Made by a program: the position numbers and the translations under genes. A model generated the notes under the pieces. The model was not told the DNA's origin. It did not search any database and saw nothing but the letters and a program-made list of their open reading frames with translations. Shown here one piece after another: positions 23,040 to 52,539 of a stretch of 64,000 bases of DNA (position 1 is the first letter of the stretch; every line of letters starts with the position of its first letter). This stretch comes from Limnoperna fortunei (lineage: Eukaryota; Mollusca; Bivalvia; Mytilida; Modiolidae). The DNA lies in contig OX104120.1 of assembly GCA_944474755.1 (NCBI GenBank), positions 20,988,492 through 21,052,491 on the forward strand, given 5' to 3'.

Positions 23040-24590
23040 GTTTTTATTGGTTTCGTGTTTTTAAAAATCTACCATTATTGATACGTGATGATAGTTATTG
23101 CCGTTTTAAATAACCCGCTGTGCGTTGCGTATTAATTGACATTCGTGTCTCTTTTTAATTACGTCTACTGGAACAAAACCACAATTGTTGAAGACCACTT
23201 TTTTCCTCTTTGTTCATTATAACATAAAGTCAATTAAAAATAATTCACCCGATTTTACTGGGATGCCATTTGGTGGTCTGAAAGTACCATATCACTTCCA
23301 GCTATATCCAAAATTTAGAAAAATTAACCATTTCTAACTCTTTTTAAAGCTCTGGAAGCATCCCTATCTTCAGGGATGAAGTCCGAGAGACTCTGAAAAC
23401 GAAATTTGCAATCCTTCCACTAATTAAATTTAATGTTCAAGATGACTAGCTTTCTGCGTAAAAGTTCCATTTTCTACCTTATAAATTATGAAATAATCTA
23501 GAAATAAGTTTTCTGGATGAGTGGTCACAAGCGCGTTGAACAAAATTTAAAAATGCACTTGTATTGTCAAATTATCTAAGTAACTAAAAGAAACCGAAAA
23601 ATTTACACTTTATCATGTTAAAATAACATGCATAAAAAATTACGAAGCTTGACATATAAATCACGAAATAATCCAAGAAATACAATTGAAGCGATGAAAT
23701 ACATTACGTAATATAACATAACAAAATTTTTAAATGCTCTTTTCTTATCAAATTAAATAACTAATTAATAAAAGAAACTCAAGTATATACATTTTATTAT
23801 GTCAAGAAAAGAATGCATTAATAAAAATACTAGGCTTACCCTATAGATAGTAAAATAATCCAAAAATAAAAATTGAAGCGGATCTATTCATACTGGTAAA
23901 GCAATTAATATGCAATTTTGTACATCTTTACTTCTTCTTATTATACCAGGAAAAAAAAACGTATTTTAAAGCTTACATGATTTAACAAATACGAAAAACT
24001 GTAATTGAAATATTTTCTTTAATATTAAATTTGCCATTTTATCACTTACAACATGAACTATATTGTATAGTATTGTTTTTACCCTTTTTGCTCAATTTAC
24101 CCGAAAACAATTATATATCATTAAGAGATAATAAGAAGAGATCTAACATATGAAAACATTGAGAAACCGGAAACTGATTGGCGTGTTGCATCTTAGGTAA
24201 TACATATGTAAATTACAGGATTCTTACTACGAATAGTTGTTATAGTATGCAAATTAGCACGTGTATAATAAAATTAGGTCACATTATCCATATACGGAAA
24301 AATGATCAACATATTAACATTTTCCACGTGCATCTTCAAAGACAAAAAAATGAAATTTCTTCAATAAAGATCGTTTCCCGTTAGTTTCGCAATGTCTACA
24401 GCTTTAATAACGCAAAGAAGATGAATATTATGTTTGAATTTGTATAAATAGACCGAAGTTATAATTTTTTATTTGCTAAATTACGAGCAAATAGGACTGG
24501 ATTCTGCCGTTAATCCGTCAAATCACAAAACTAACTTCGGATTTTTTTTAACGGCAGTAAAATTCGGTTAATTTTTTGGATCTTAGTACA
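23040..24590 (+). repeat. Second duplicated block (partner 32020-32565)
   Basis: Two parts match 32020-32565: 23040-23165 (AACCCGCTGTGCGTTG) and 24130-24590 (GGCGTGTTGCATCTT through CTGCCGTTAATCCG). In the right copy they are adjacent, while here about 950 bp (23170-24125) intervenes, so there has been an insertion here or a deletion there. In the right copy this block leads directly into the gene-bearing duplicate at 32565. Confidence 0.75.
24504..24557. other. Conserved stem-loop
   Basis: CTGCCGTTAATCCG and its near-reverse complement CGGATTTTTTTTAACGGCAG form a stem around about 20 nt. The same hairpin is kept in the diverged duplicate at 32495-32544. It may be a relic of a small foldback element. 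Confidence 0.5.
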
Positions 24591-24765
24591 CAAAGGAAGC
24601 CCTTCGCGGTATTTCTATGGATCGCAAAAAGCCTTTGTCTAATATTTGAAAAAAAAACGGATAAACAACATAAAAGTTTTTTTAATTATAGCTTGATACA
24701 TTATAAATTTTCCGATTACTGATACTCAACGGCCATTAATTGAAAAACAGAGTTATCGAACCTAA

Positions 24766-25095
24766 TTATAAAGTAAAGTAAAGTAAAGTAATTTTTATTT
24801 AAAGTCGGCATATATATACATAACAACAAAAGAACATGAGCTCTGAAGAGCTCTTTAACCGACTAAAGGCAGACAATACATACATGAATGCACATACACA
24901 TAAGACATAAGACAATATAAACAACACATACATAACGCACATGCAGATAAAACAATATAGACATGCATAAAAACATTCAATGATCAAAGCACAAACAATT
25001 GCACATACCAAAGCAAAGCTCAAGTAAAGCACGATCAATAAACTGCAACAGAGCGTAAAATACAAAGCAATAGACAACAACATTGAATGTCAACT
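24766..25095 (-). repeat. LINE 3' UTR end with (TTTAC)n tail
   Basis: On the reverse strand an ACA/TGT-rich segment leads to GAGCTCTTCAGAGCTC (a self-complementary block), then AATAAAAATTACTTTACTTT repeated. A simple pentanucleotide tail after AATAAA is typical of a LINE 3' terminus. No coding part remains. Confidence 0.55.
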
Positions 25096-25257
25096 AAAGC
25101 ACATATTATAGTTAATGCATAAGCGAAGGTATAAAAAGCACTAGACTGTTAATACCCAGAATATATTTACCACTCATTATAGCAGGTTTACCAATATAAC
25201 ATGACAGTATTACATAATTATGACCCATATTGAGAAATTATGGTATTTTACCTCATT

Positions 25258-25362
25258 TACATAATCGCCATATTGGTTTTGACGCATCCTTCCAAGTCAG
25301 GGGTTCTGAGTCCGCGTTCGCTCCATCATCACCCCTGACAACATACACATATATTTTTCGGG
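25258..25362 (+). repeat. Inverted-repeat partner of 29651-29745
   Basis: About 100 bp around AGGGGTTCTGAGTCCGCGTT is the reverse complement of 29651-29745 with very few differences. The homology stops abruptly on both sides. Confidence 0.75.
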
Positions 25363-25569
25363 AAGTGAAGTTGCTTCTGACCTTGAGAAGTACCAATCAA
25401 AATCGTTTTTACAAAATCTGCATGTCGAACATAAACAAACACACGAGGTTTAAAGCACAGGCGAATACTTCGGTAATTTGATTTGGGGACGAAAATTCCA
25501 TCGTCACACGCTAGTACACATGTACTATGTCTATGTCTACGTTCACTCCGGTTAATGAAGCTATATTTT

Positions 25570-25675
25570 AATATAGCGGATTTGGCCGAGGGGTCTAGAC
25601 CGCTGGACATAGTGCAGGCGAATTGGTGCCACAGTGTCACAACGGTGTGAGTTCGAATCCCGCTGAGGGAAAGGA
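25570..25675 (+). repeat. tRNA-like SINE head fragment
   Basis: GCGGATTTGGCCGAGGGGT resembles a polymerase III A box and GTGAGTTCGAATCCCGC a B box. The roughly 75-bp spacing and poor arm pairing argue against a functional tRNA gene. It is more likely the head of another SINE family. Confidence 0.45.
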
Positions 25676-25826
25676 AAACTTTGACAGTGTTAAAAATCTA
25701 ATTCAAACAGTGTTGGGCTTAATTTGTAGACGTATATATAAATATTTGATATTAACCCTGTATTTCTGATGTTTCAGAAATCCGCTGGATAGATATATTA
25801 TATGGTTGTCACAATACTTAGACGTT

Positions 25827-25828
<2 letters not shown>

Positions 25829-25859
<31 letters not shown>
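25829..25859. repeat. (TA)n microsatellite
   Basis: About 15 TA units directly beyond the 3' end of the reverse-strand LINE 25866-27640, perhaps its tail. Confidence 0.85.
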
Positions 25860-25861
<2 letters not shown>

Positions 25862-25865
25862 ATTG

Positions 25866-27640
25866 TTAGCTTTGGTCACAATTATTTCTTTTTTGATAAA
25901 TAATATCAAGATAATTAAATAGATGTTTTATGACAACTTGGTCTTCTGATGACATAATCCATATAAATTTATTTTCATCTGAAAGTTGTTGATTAAGCAG
26001 GAAGTGAATCTCATCTTCTACTTCCAACTTACATATAGTGCAGATACGATCGTTTACCTGTTGACCTGTGTATCGACCGTTTTCAATTTGAAGAGGATGG
26101 TCACTGATTCTTAATTTTGCCAATGGTTGCCTTTGTTCAGTGCTCCCTATTAAGAGATATGGTTCAAATTTAAAATTAGTTTTAAATTTTCTATATTGCC
26201 TTAATTTATTTCCACTATGGGGATTTATCCTACTATCATTACATAATTTTGATTTCCATAAAATTTAGTGAAAAGTTTTGATTTTACTATATTTATTATG
26301 TAGTTTGGTTTAAAATTGCCTGTGTTATCAAAAATATATTTCAGGTTTAAATATTTAAAGATATCATGCACACATCTAACCCAAGAATCTTTATTCTCTT
26401 TAGCCATATTCTCTGAAGCTTTGAAGGCTTCATATATCAAGGCATTTTCTTGATTATCTGACTTTACAATATGACACCAATATTTGACCATATTAAAAAG
26501 TGTATGATAGAGGATTGGAATACTGCCCAATTCTCCTCTACATCCATCATTTGATGCATGTTTTCTCACACCTAATACATATTTACAAAATTTAGTATGA
26601 AGTTTTTCTATATTTGAAGAATCAATTTCTTTACTAATGTACTTTTCTATATCATTTCCATATTTCATTGAAGAAAAACATCCCCATATCTCTGATGCAT
26701 ATAGTAAAATTGGTCTGATAGTGTGGTTAAAAACATGTAATAATATTTTGGCATTTGGTTTAACATTTAAAAAAGACTTTCTAAATTTAAAGAATGCTTT
26801 AGAACCTCTAATTATACAAATCGCTTTTTGCTGCAGTGAAGGAGCCAGAAGCAGAGAAGTTTACACCTAGATATTTGTACTTTTGGACATTTTCTAATAC
26901 TTGTTCTTTATATTTTATTTGGATATTCTTTTGTCTACCACTTTTATTAAACACAATTCCTTTTGTTTTATTGATATTAATATTTAGTTTCCAATCATCA
27001 GAAAAAGTGCTGAGTTTATTTACACAGTTCTGCAGACCTTTCTCTGATGTAGACAACAAGAGAACGTCATCTGCATATAAAAGATAGTTAATATATTTTA
27101 TTTTTATTTTAACAGGATCACGGGTGGCATCAAAATAATCTGGTAGGTCATTTATAAAAATATTGAAAAGGTTAGGGCTAATGTTATCACCCGGTCTTAC
27201 ACCAATATTGCATTTGAAAAAATCGGATCGAACTTTGTTGATTTTCACACATGAAAATAAGTTTTCCTACATATTCTTTATAATTTTATAAAATCTAGAG
27301 CTTATTCCAGTTAGTTTTAGTTTATATAATAACTGGAGATGTGACACTGAGTCAAAAGCTTTGCGGAAATCCACAAAGTATGCATATAATGGTTTTGAGT
27401 CTGCTTTCACGTGTTTTTGAATAAGAGTATGTAATACAAACACATGGTCACTAGTTCTACATTTTCTTATAAAACCTATTTGTTCAGGTTTTATCAATTT
27501 TTTTTCATTAAGGAATGTTGTTAGTCTATTATTTAAAATTCTGTTAAGAAGCTTTCCTATATTATCACCAATAGAGATTCCTCTATAATTTGATGGATCA
27601 CATACAGATCCAGATTTGTGTATGGGGGGTTATATAACTT
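25866..27640 (-). pseudogene. 5'-truncated LINE, RT to zinc knuckle
   Basis: Reverse-strand RT motifs in order are SNYRGISIGDNIGKLLNRIL (about 27600), QIGFIRKCRTSDHVF, YFVDFRKAFDSVSH, GVRPGDNISPNLFNIFINDL and LLYADDVLLLSTS with intact YADD (about 27080). YKYLGVNFS comes next, and the C-terminal knuckle RICTICKLEVEDEIHFLLN is at about 26040. There is one in-frame stop near 27267 and at least two frameshifts (near 26800 and 26200). Endonuclease and ORF1 are absent. It is less similar to the 19.2-kb and 43.6-kb LINEs than those are to each other. Confidence 0.87.
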
Positions 27641-27984
27641 AAACTCCAAGATTTTGGGTATACTCCATGTGTCAACACAAAATTAAACAGTTTACAGATT
27701 CAATATGCAAAATCAAGATTACCAATAGATTTATTTTTTAAAACCCCAATTTGGAACCCAAAACTAAATGTATTTTTCAATTTAGTTAAGTTATATAGAC
27801 TTGCAATAATATTTAACTTTCATTTCTCCCAAATAGGACACTTAAAGTCCATGCTTTTGTTAATTGGGTCCTCTAGAACTTTAATAAGCAGATCATCAAC
27901 CTTTAATTGTGGTCTAGTATTAAGCATACATGTACCAGTACTTATAAATTTTTCTTGGATACAATTATGTAGCTCATGTGACAA

Positions 27985-28720
27985 TTTATGATCTGCTGGC
28001 AGGGTGTGCTCGACTCCTATCTTAACTGGATTGCCAATTTTCCTACCGAAACAGGGTCTATACTCCTTCTTTGTCTAAAGATTCCATGACTTGTAAAGAA
28101 CTATGTGACCATTTCCCATGAATGATTCTAGCTTGACAGTGTCATTGACACATTCTTGCCATGAAATACATGTACATGTGCTAGTATATAAAAATTATTT
28201 CACGTCAGGTCAATAAAATCACGCAGAGACTGAATATTATAAGACAGGGACTTGGTAGCAGAGTAGTTGAGGTAGTTTGTCATCTACTATTGATCACACT
28301 GTCAACACTGAGGTTGCAGGTTGGGCTTAGCTGCTGGCAGGGTGTACTTGACTCCTATGTCGACTTACAAAGATTGCCAGTTTTTCTACCGAAACATGGT
28401 CATACTAATTCTTTGTGTAAAAATTCTATGACTTGTCAAGAACTATGTGACCATTTTCCATGAATAATTCTAGCATGACAGTGTAATTGACACTTGCATT
28501 TTAACACAAAATATAAGATAGTCACAGTAGAAATTTTCGCCTGGAACTTTCTTGTAATTTTTTATACTGATAAAAAAATTCTATGACTTTTCCAGGATTT
28601 CTTGACCCGTTTGGACCTTGTAGAAAGTTAGGAGTTTTCTCCTGGTACACTGGCTTCCTCCCCAAACTACATGGCATTATAAAGCTGAAAAATTTCGGAA
28701 AGTAGGATGAACAAACAAAT
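27985..28720 (+). repeat. Old SINE copies in tandem arrangement
   Basis: GCAGGGTGTGCTCGACTCC at about 27999 and GCAGGGTGTACTTGACTCC at about 28335 start two similar stretches, each followed by TTCTATGACTTGT..AACTATGTGACCATTT. The second has the tRNA-like head before it (about 28250-28320), and a SINE-like core and tail occur at about 28625-28715. They are diverged relatives of the SINE at 21535. Confidence 0.6.
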
Positions 28721-28724
28721 CAAA

Positions 28725-29645
28725 ATAAGACAAAATGAAATGGAAATTAATGTGAAAATCTGCAACAGGTTTTGAAATTATGAACATAATCCACATGCAT
28801 GAACATGAATACATTTTATCTTTTATTCCAGTACACATAATTTATAAATCAGTCGGAATAGGAAATTTGCTTTCAAGTTTGACTGGTGTGCTGCATGATC
28901 AATTTTTAAAATCCCTCACATTCTTACATGTACAGTATATAATTAAAACATTATCCATGTCCATTCTGAAGTTGAATGTTTTCCTCCTATAATTAGTAGT
29001 TTTAACATAATTAACCAAATGTAAAACTGTTCACTAAATTACATACAGGTGTGTAATACATGTAACTTGATGTCAACCTGAATGTGTTGTAAAATTTAAA
29101 TCACATATAATTCAATTAAAAAGAACAAATTTTGGTTGGAATATTTACAAATTGACATTCTTCTGTCACTGACATATCTGCCCCGTGTTAAAACAATCTC
29201 GTTTTGGGTTACTTTACCCACCTCTTTCTCAGTCCTTTTTTCATTTCTAAGAAGTACGTCCGGATTACAGAAAATTTTAATTGTTTATTAATTGTTATTA
29301 TAATTGAATCATTTACTACTGCTTTCACATACTGCACAGAGCACCATTTCATTCTATGTCTATAGTCCACTATTATATCAATATCACGTTCAACACGTGG
29401 AAGTATTCGTATGCAAATTTTTATATGCCATTGGAGTCGTCCTCATTTCATTTGAACAAATGGCTCCAGCTGTCATCGCTTATTCAGCTTCTTTTTGAAG
29501 TCTGGAGGGTATCTGTCCAACATATCGTTAAAAAATATCCACGATACAGGGCGCAGATATTTTTTGTTTCCATGTAATCATTAGGCGAAGGTTACGATAA
29601 ATTTCATTGGCTGATGTTAACTCCCATCACCGCCAGACGACACTC
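28725..29645. other. Non-coding stretch
   Basis: No supported feature. The open frames at 28780-28992 and 29304-29577 show no recognisable protein. Confidence 0.4.
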
Positions 29646-29650
29646 AGACC

Positions 29651-29745
29651 CGAAAAATATATATGTATGTTGTCAGGGGTGATGATGGAGCGAACGCGGA
29701 CTCAGAACCCCTGGCTTGGGAGGATGGTTTTGACGTTGCTTACTA
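29651..29745 (-). repeat. Inverted-repeat partner of 25258-25362
   Basis: Contains GTCAGGGGTGATGATGGAGC, the reverse complement of the segment near 25330. The two copies point at each other across 4.3 kb that contains a LINE and SINEs. Confidence 0.75.
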
Positions 29746-29984
29746 CGTTCATAAGGAAACATAAGCAAAAATTAAACTTGTCAAAAATGTAAACAATCGT
29801 TCGCCACGTTTATTGATACAAGGTCATTTGAAATGATGAATCGTGACGTTCTGTTGCTATGTAGAAAAAAAATGATAAAAAACATCTTTTTCGCTGTTTG
29901 CATCATCCAAAAATAGACATTTTAAAAGTGAAAGTAGAAATACATGGTATGGATACGGTACAACCCCCTTTTTGTTTTTGTATG

Positions 29985-30500
29985 AGATTTGATTGATTGA
30001 TTAATGGTGTTTAACGCCCGAGCAGCAATATTTCAGCTATATTCAGGCGATGAACATGAAATGGATGATAAAATGAACATGAAATGATGATGAATGAAAA
30101 TGGGATGGGACACAAGGAAAAAAAGGGGTAACGGATTTTAGATTGCCACTGGCAAATGGGTGGATGGATAGGGTCGAGCAATTTAGCCTCCTGTAGCGGG
30201 ATCGAAATCCCTACTCATAGCGAATACTACAGCAGCGTTCTTTAACGTGCGAGGAACGTGGCATTTTTCCCAACACGGTGCACTAATATGGTTTGCGGTC
30301 AGGTTTTTCGTATTATGGCCTGACAACCCCAGCTTGCCAGGGGTACCCCATTCAACCACCTGGGGCACACATCCCAGTCGGTCTTTAGGCAAACCGACCT
30401 GACACGCCGGTCAGGGTACTGGGCGCTATTTAGTCGCCTTTTACGACAAGCTAGCGCGACTGCGGTCTATTCTTTTAGCCACCCGGATCCCGCACGGGGC
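29985..30500 (-). mobile_element. Second SINE family, long form with (GATT)n end
   Basis: Reverse orientation. The low end is (GATT)n then AATGGTGTTTAACGCC and GCAGCAATATTTCAGCTATA, the reverse complement of the tail shared with other SINEs here. The body is GC-rich (30180-30490), includes a B-box-like GGATTTCGATCCCGC on the reverse strand, and ends at GGATCCCGCACGGGGCT. The length of about 500 bp exceeds the 268-bp family. The tail-only insertion at 40711-40772 belongs with it. Confidence 0.7.
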
Positions 30501-30844
30501 TTGTATGAGATAATCAATTTTATACAGAAAATCATCAAAAACGTTCCCGAAAGAGTCAAAATACGATATTTGACTGTTTTATTTCAAACGACGTCATGAC
30601 GTCATTAATATTCATGACCTGGTCACGTGGTTTTATATCATGAATAAAATGATCGATATTTCTCCATATGCGTAATAATAACATATGAATTGTTTAAGTA
30701 ATTGATAATGTACTAATTTTATTTTTTTTTTTTTACATTTCATATGTAAATTTTGGTACACATTTTATACACTTCTTGGTATGTTAGACAATGAAAAAAG
30801 CATCCAATCAAAAACGAGTTTAATATAGAGATGAATCAAATTAA

Positions 30845-31072
30845 AACGTTTGGATGATCGAGACCAGTTCGTCTTCTATTGATCATGTTGTGTGTCAACA
30901 CTGAGGCTGCGGGTTCGAGTCTCACTGCGGGCGGTGTGCACTCAGCTCCAATCAATTGACAAGAAATGCCAGGTATCCTACCAGTTTTCTCCGGATGCTT
31001 TGGGTTCCTCCCAATAAAAACTTGACGCCATGATATAGCTGAAAAATTGCTAAATATGCGGGCTTCTTTAAA
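30845..31072 (+). mobile_element. Diverged tRNA-headed SINE
   Basis: Box B-like GCGGGTTCGAGTCTCACTGC at about 30908, then the core with GTTTTCTCCGGATGC and the tail ATGATATAGCTGAAAAATTG. Same family as 21535-21802 but older. No target duplication was assigned. Confidence 0.75.
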
Positions 31073-31074
31073 AA

Positions 31075-31795
31075 TCACTCAAATGAAAACATAACACAAC
31101 AGAATTATTGTCAATAGTAAAACAGTGAACTAATAGTAAAATAATACGTTTTAGGAACAATTTGTATGTTTCCTCTCATAATTTTTTTTAATCTTACAAC
31201 CTCCACACTCGAGTACAAGAAAACAAGACAAATTTGGGGCCATGTAGTTCTGATTTTATTAGTTTTAATTGTTGTTCAAATAAAAAAATTGGTACTTAGT
31301 AGTGAAAGCTGTTTATTTCGTCATAATTCTAATATGATTTGCATATTTAGAAATACGTTTATTTGATTGGTCTAGATTACTTCCGGTTGAGGTTTTTAAC
31401 GAAATATATTTTTTGATAAATGAAGTTGACTCCATTTATTTTAGGATAAACGACGTTGACTGAACTATTTTTAGCGAAACCAATGTAAACAAAGATGGCG
31501 GCTTTCAATATCGAAAGTAGCGATCAACTAACAAATTATTTGTTTGATGAATCATCATTAATGATTTGTTAAATTTAAAACTTTCCTTGTGTTGGATACA
31601 GAAAACAAAGTAAAGATTGATGTAAAACTTAATTGTGTTGATTAAAATCAGAAAATGGTTTATGGAAATAATCGTACGTAAAAAAAAATATTCATACGTT
31701 CGCTGTCAATCCCGCTACCAAATACACAAGAAATATGAAGTTGAGAAACACGTTAGATAAATTAATTTCTTAATGCAATTAAAGAATTATAAGGA
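31075..31795. other. Non-coding stretch
   Basis: Nothing recognised. AAAGATGGCGGCTTTCAAT near 31493 is GC-rich for the area, but no exon could be built. Confidence 0.35.
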
Positions 31796-31797
31796 TT

Positions 31798-31918
31798 CAA
31801 CACCGTTTTCAATGGATTTATCGGTATATCAACAAGACCAACTCACTCACAAACATATAAAAGTCTTTCGATATACCGATAAATCCATTGAAAACGGTGT
31901 TTAATCCTATAATAAACT
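31798..31918. repeat. Foldback repeat, family member 1
   Basis: Arms ATCGGTATATC..CAACACCGTTTTCAATGG and the reverse complement starting GATATACCGATAAATCCATT surround a short centre with AACTCACTCACAAAC. The related element at 38608-38770 shares the outer ATAAGGATTNAACAC and the inner ACTCACTCACAAAC. Confidence 0.7.
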
Positions 31919-33058
31919 TCTCAAGTTTATTGGTTTTGAGGGTGCTACTGGCATCCATGCGAGTCCTATTTACGTTAGAACGAATAAGGTACCCTCGCAG
32001 TGTCACCATTTTTTTTATCCATTTCATGTTTAAAATCGATCATTATTGATACGTGGTGATATTTATTGTTTTTTCTAATAACCCGCTGTGCGTTGTGTAT
32101 TAAACTGACATTCGTGTATCTGTTTATTTACCTTTATTACATGAAAAACATTGAGAAACCCGAAACTGAATGGCGTGTTGCATCTTGGGTAATACATATG
32201 TAAATTACAGGATTCTTACTACGGAATGGTTTTTATAGTATGCAATGCAAATTAGCACGTTTATAATAAAATTAGGTCACAGTATCCATTTACGGAAAAA
32301 TGATCAACATAACATTTTCCACGTGCATCTTCAATACGAAAAAAGAAATTTCTTCAATAAAGATCGTTTCCCGTTAGTTTCGCAATGTCTGAAGCTTTAA
32401 TAACGAAAAGAAAATGAATATTATGTTTGAATTTTGTATAAATAGACCGAAGTTAGATTTTTTTTTGCTACATTACGAACAATAGGACAGAATTCTGCCG
32501 TTAATCCGACAAATCACAAAACTATCTTCGGATTATAACGGCAGTAAAATTCAGCCTATATTTACGTCATCATTGGTACGTCATTGCACGAAACTATTTT
32601 AAGCGAACCAGTTTGTTAATCACGATAGCTGATATAGTTTGGGTTTGAAAATTAAAAATATATATATGAAACTTGAGGCCGTTGTTCGACTTTATTGCCG
32701 TTTGTCGCTTTTTAGAACGATGTGCATTTTCAAGTCACAATCAGTACATCTATAGTTAAAATGTGCAACAATTAAACAAACAATTAAAAGGTTTTTTCTT
32801 AGTTCTTAAGTTAAGTTGCATAGTACCATGATACTTTAATGAAAACATTATCCCAATCATTTTTAAAAGGGCCTTATGTTTTTCTATGTTAAACACGCAA
32901 GGGCTAATTTTAATTAAACTATATAATGAATCTGTTTAAGTGTGGTCTTTATTTAAAAATAAATCTTTAAAAATATTAGGTATATTAAATATACGTACTT
33001 TGAAATATGATAACAATCAACCAGTCAATCGAGTTCTAAGGTCTTTTTTAAATAAATG

Positions 33059-33066
33059 TGACGTCA
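33059..33066 (+). promoter_or_regulatory. CRE-like site TGACGTCA
   Basis: A perfect 8-bp CRE palindrome 63 bp upstream of the start codon, conserved in position in the pseudogene copy (9052-9059). CREB/ATF binding is the family expectation. Use in this gene is inferred. No TATA box was placed. Confidence 0.4.
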
Positions 33067-33129
33067 GTCTTTACAACATCGAAACGCATACAAGAAATAC
33101 GCATATCAAGGAAGCAAGGAGGCGCAGAC

Positions 33130-50898
<17,769 letters not shown>

Positions 50899-51014
50899 CT
50901 TGTAATGATGCGTTTTTATTCGTTAAATTAAATTAGTTTAGTTGTACATATAGATGAACAGGCAGACAGTATCATGTGGAACATCTAAACGGGCGCGTCA
51001 GTCTCAAAATCCAA

Positions 51015-51020
51015 AATAAA
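51015..51020 (+). terminator. Polyadenylation signal AATAAA
   Basis: Canonical hexamer 117 nt after the stop codon of the CYYR1-like gene. Confidence 0.6.
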
Positions 51021-51278
51021 TGTTACACGTATTCTGTTTATTGGTAATTCAGTTTCAGTACTTATTTAATTTAATTTAATTTAGGGACTACTTTTTTCGT
51101 GTAAGCGAGAAGTAAAAGGCTCTTAAATGAATGTTGGCTTTTGACATTAACGAGCTGAATCGTAGATTCTAGTTTGTAATTTTATAATAACTTTTTAACC
51201 TTGAGCCAACCTGCCCAAAAGACCGGATGCGTTAAGCACAAATATATCGTATAAGAATATTATGTTTACACTAGAAGC

Positions 51279-51313
51279 CACCACCCCCCACCCCCCCCCC
51301 CCCCACCCCCCCG
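51279..51313. repeat. C-rich homopolymer tract
   Basis: A nearly pure run of C interrupted by a few A. Likely unstable and error-prone in assembly. Confidence 0.9.
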
Positions 51314-51329
51314 CAGAGTGCATTTTTTT

Positions 51330-52300
51330 CTTGCATTTTTTTTATTCTATATTTGACCATTATATTACGAAAATCCAGTGTAAAAAATTGAGTTACGATA
51401 ACCTGTCCATGTTTTATACTATACCTCTATTGTTAACTTGATGCAAATCGTCCTTGACTTTTGCTACGGGAATTTTACATAGAAAGTCAGCTATTTTTTT
51501 TCTACAGGGACCTTGCGTTGTTTACAAAAGTTTGTTTACTTTCTTGACGTTCAATGGTATTTGGACAAACCGCGAGACTTTTCCCGCCTTAAGGTGTAGG
51601 ACCACCAAATACAGGGAACCAGTCCTGATGTTGTACGTAAAAGTAGTGCTATTTAAAAATAGCTGCTCACTGTTATAACTTTTGAACCATAATAGTTATT
51701 GGAACAAAATTGGAATTTTTGGAAAGCTGAATAATTAAGAAAACACGAGGGTAAAGTTTAACTGATGTGTACCAAAGATAAAAATTATGCGAGTCATTGA
51801 ATGACATGCACTATTTTGGGACTAAACTTGAAAGTGAAAGTAGATTTTTTTCACCGTGTTGACGTCCGGTTGGTCGTTTATTCTTATATGCAATGAAATT
51901 GGTGCTGAAATTTTGAGAGAATACTTAGGGGTTACATTTTGTCATGTGACAGGAATATTTCTTTATTTGAAACAAAGGTAAAATGTTCAGAAAAATTCAA
52001 AATCAACTAATTTTATATAGCCGAAGAGGCGATAAACAATGGTGGTCCTACCCCTTAACTGCAGACGACTTTACCCGAAGAATTTCGAATAGACAACAAT
52101 GGATTGTTCCTAACGTACACTTCCGTTTTAATTTAGGTCAAATTTTACCATGGAAAATCGCCCAATCATAATGAAAAAAACGCCACATTTCACGCTGAAT
52201 ATCTTTAGGAAATAATTGTTGATTTCAAAAATTACCCTTCTTGATCTACAATATGAGAATAAGCTGGACCATACGCGGTAAGACGTTTTCAATTGTCACG
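51330..52300 (+). repeat. Dispersed repeat, copy with nested TTAA element
   Basis: 51330-51588 and 52059-52170 together match the reverse complement of 63035-63425 (CGCGAGACTTTTCCCGCC, then CTGCAGACGAC). The two parts are separated by the TTAA element. A third, older copy is at 3230-3620. Class unknown, no ORF. Confidence 0.82.
51589..52058. mobile_element. 462-bp TTAA MITE with proven empty site
   Basis: Element 51593-52054 with inverted ends GGTGTAGGACCACC and GGTGGTCCTACCCC (13 of 14 match), flanked by TTAA at 51589-51592 and 52055-52058. The related repeat at 63.17 kb reads straight through with a single TTAA (63171-63174), which shows the pre-insertion state. TTAA duplication indicates piggyBac-type mobilisation. 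There is no coding sequence. Confidence 0.92.
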
Positions 52301-52539
52301 CAAAAAACCCTCACCAAAATATGTTCACTTGTAGTATAGATACTTCTGTAATTGACGTCATATTTATTAAGCATGTATATGCAAGTCTTTAAGCCGTCTG
52401 TTAGCGTATAGATAGATAAAAAGGTGAGGTTTTGTTATACTCTGAAGTACAACTTTTGGAAAACTTATTGAATTTATTTAGCTAGCAACAATGAAAAATC
52501 GTACTCGTCTTAGGTAAAGTAGCATGTAAAAGAATCAGA

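Noticed and set aside
24799..25083. 94-residue very hydrophobic reverse-strand ORF resembling a membrane protein
   Set aside because: It is the translation of an ACA/TGT-rich LINE 3' UTR that ends in a pentanucleotide tail; the hydrophobicity comes from low complexity.
25570..25675. Intact tRNA-Leu gene
   Set aside because: Too long between boxes and no proper anticodon and T arms; treated as a SINE head.
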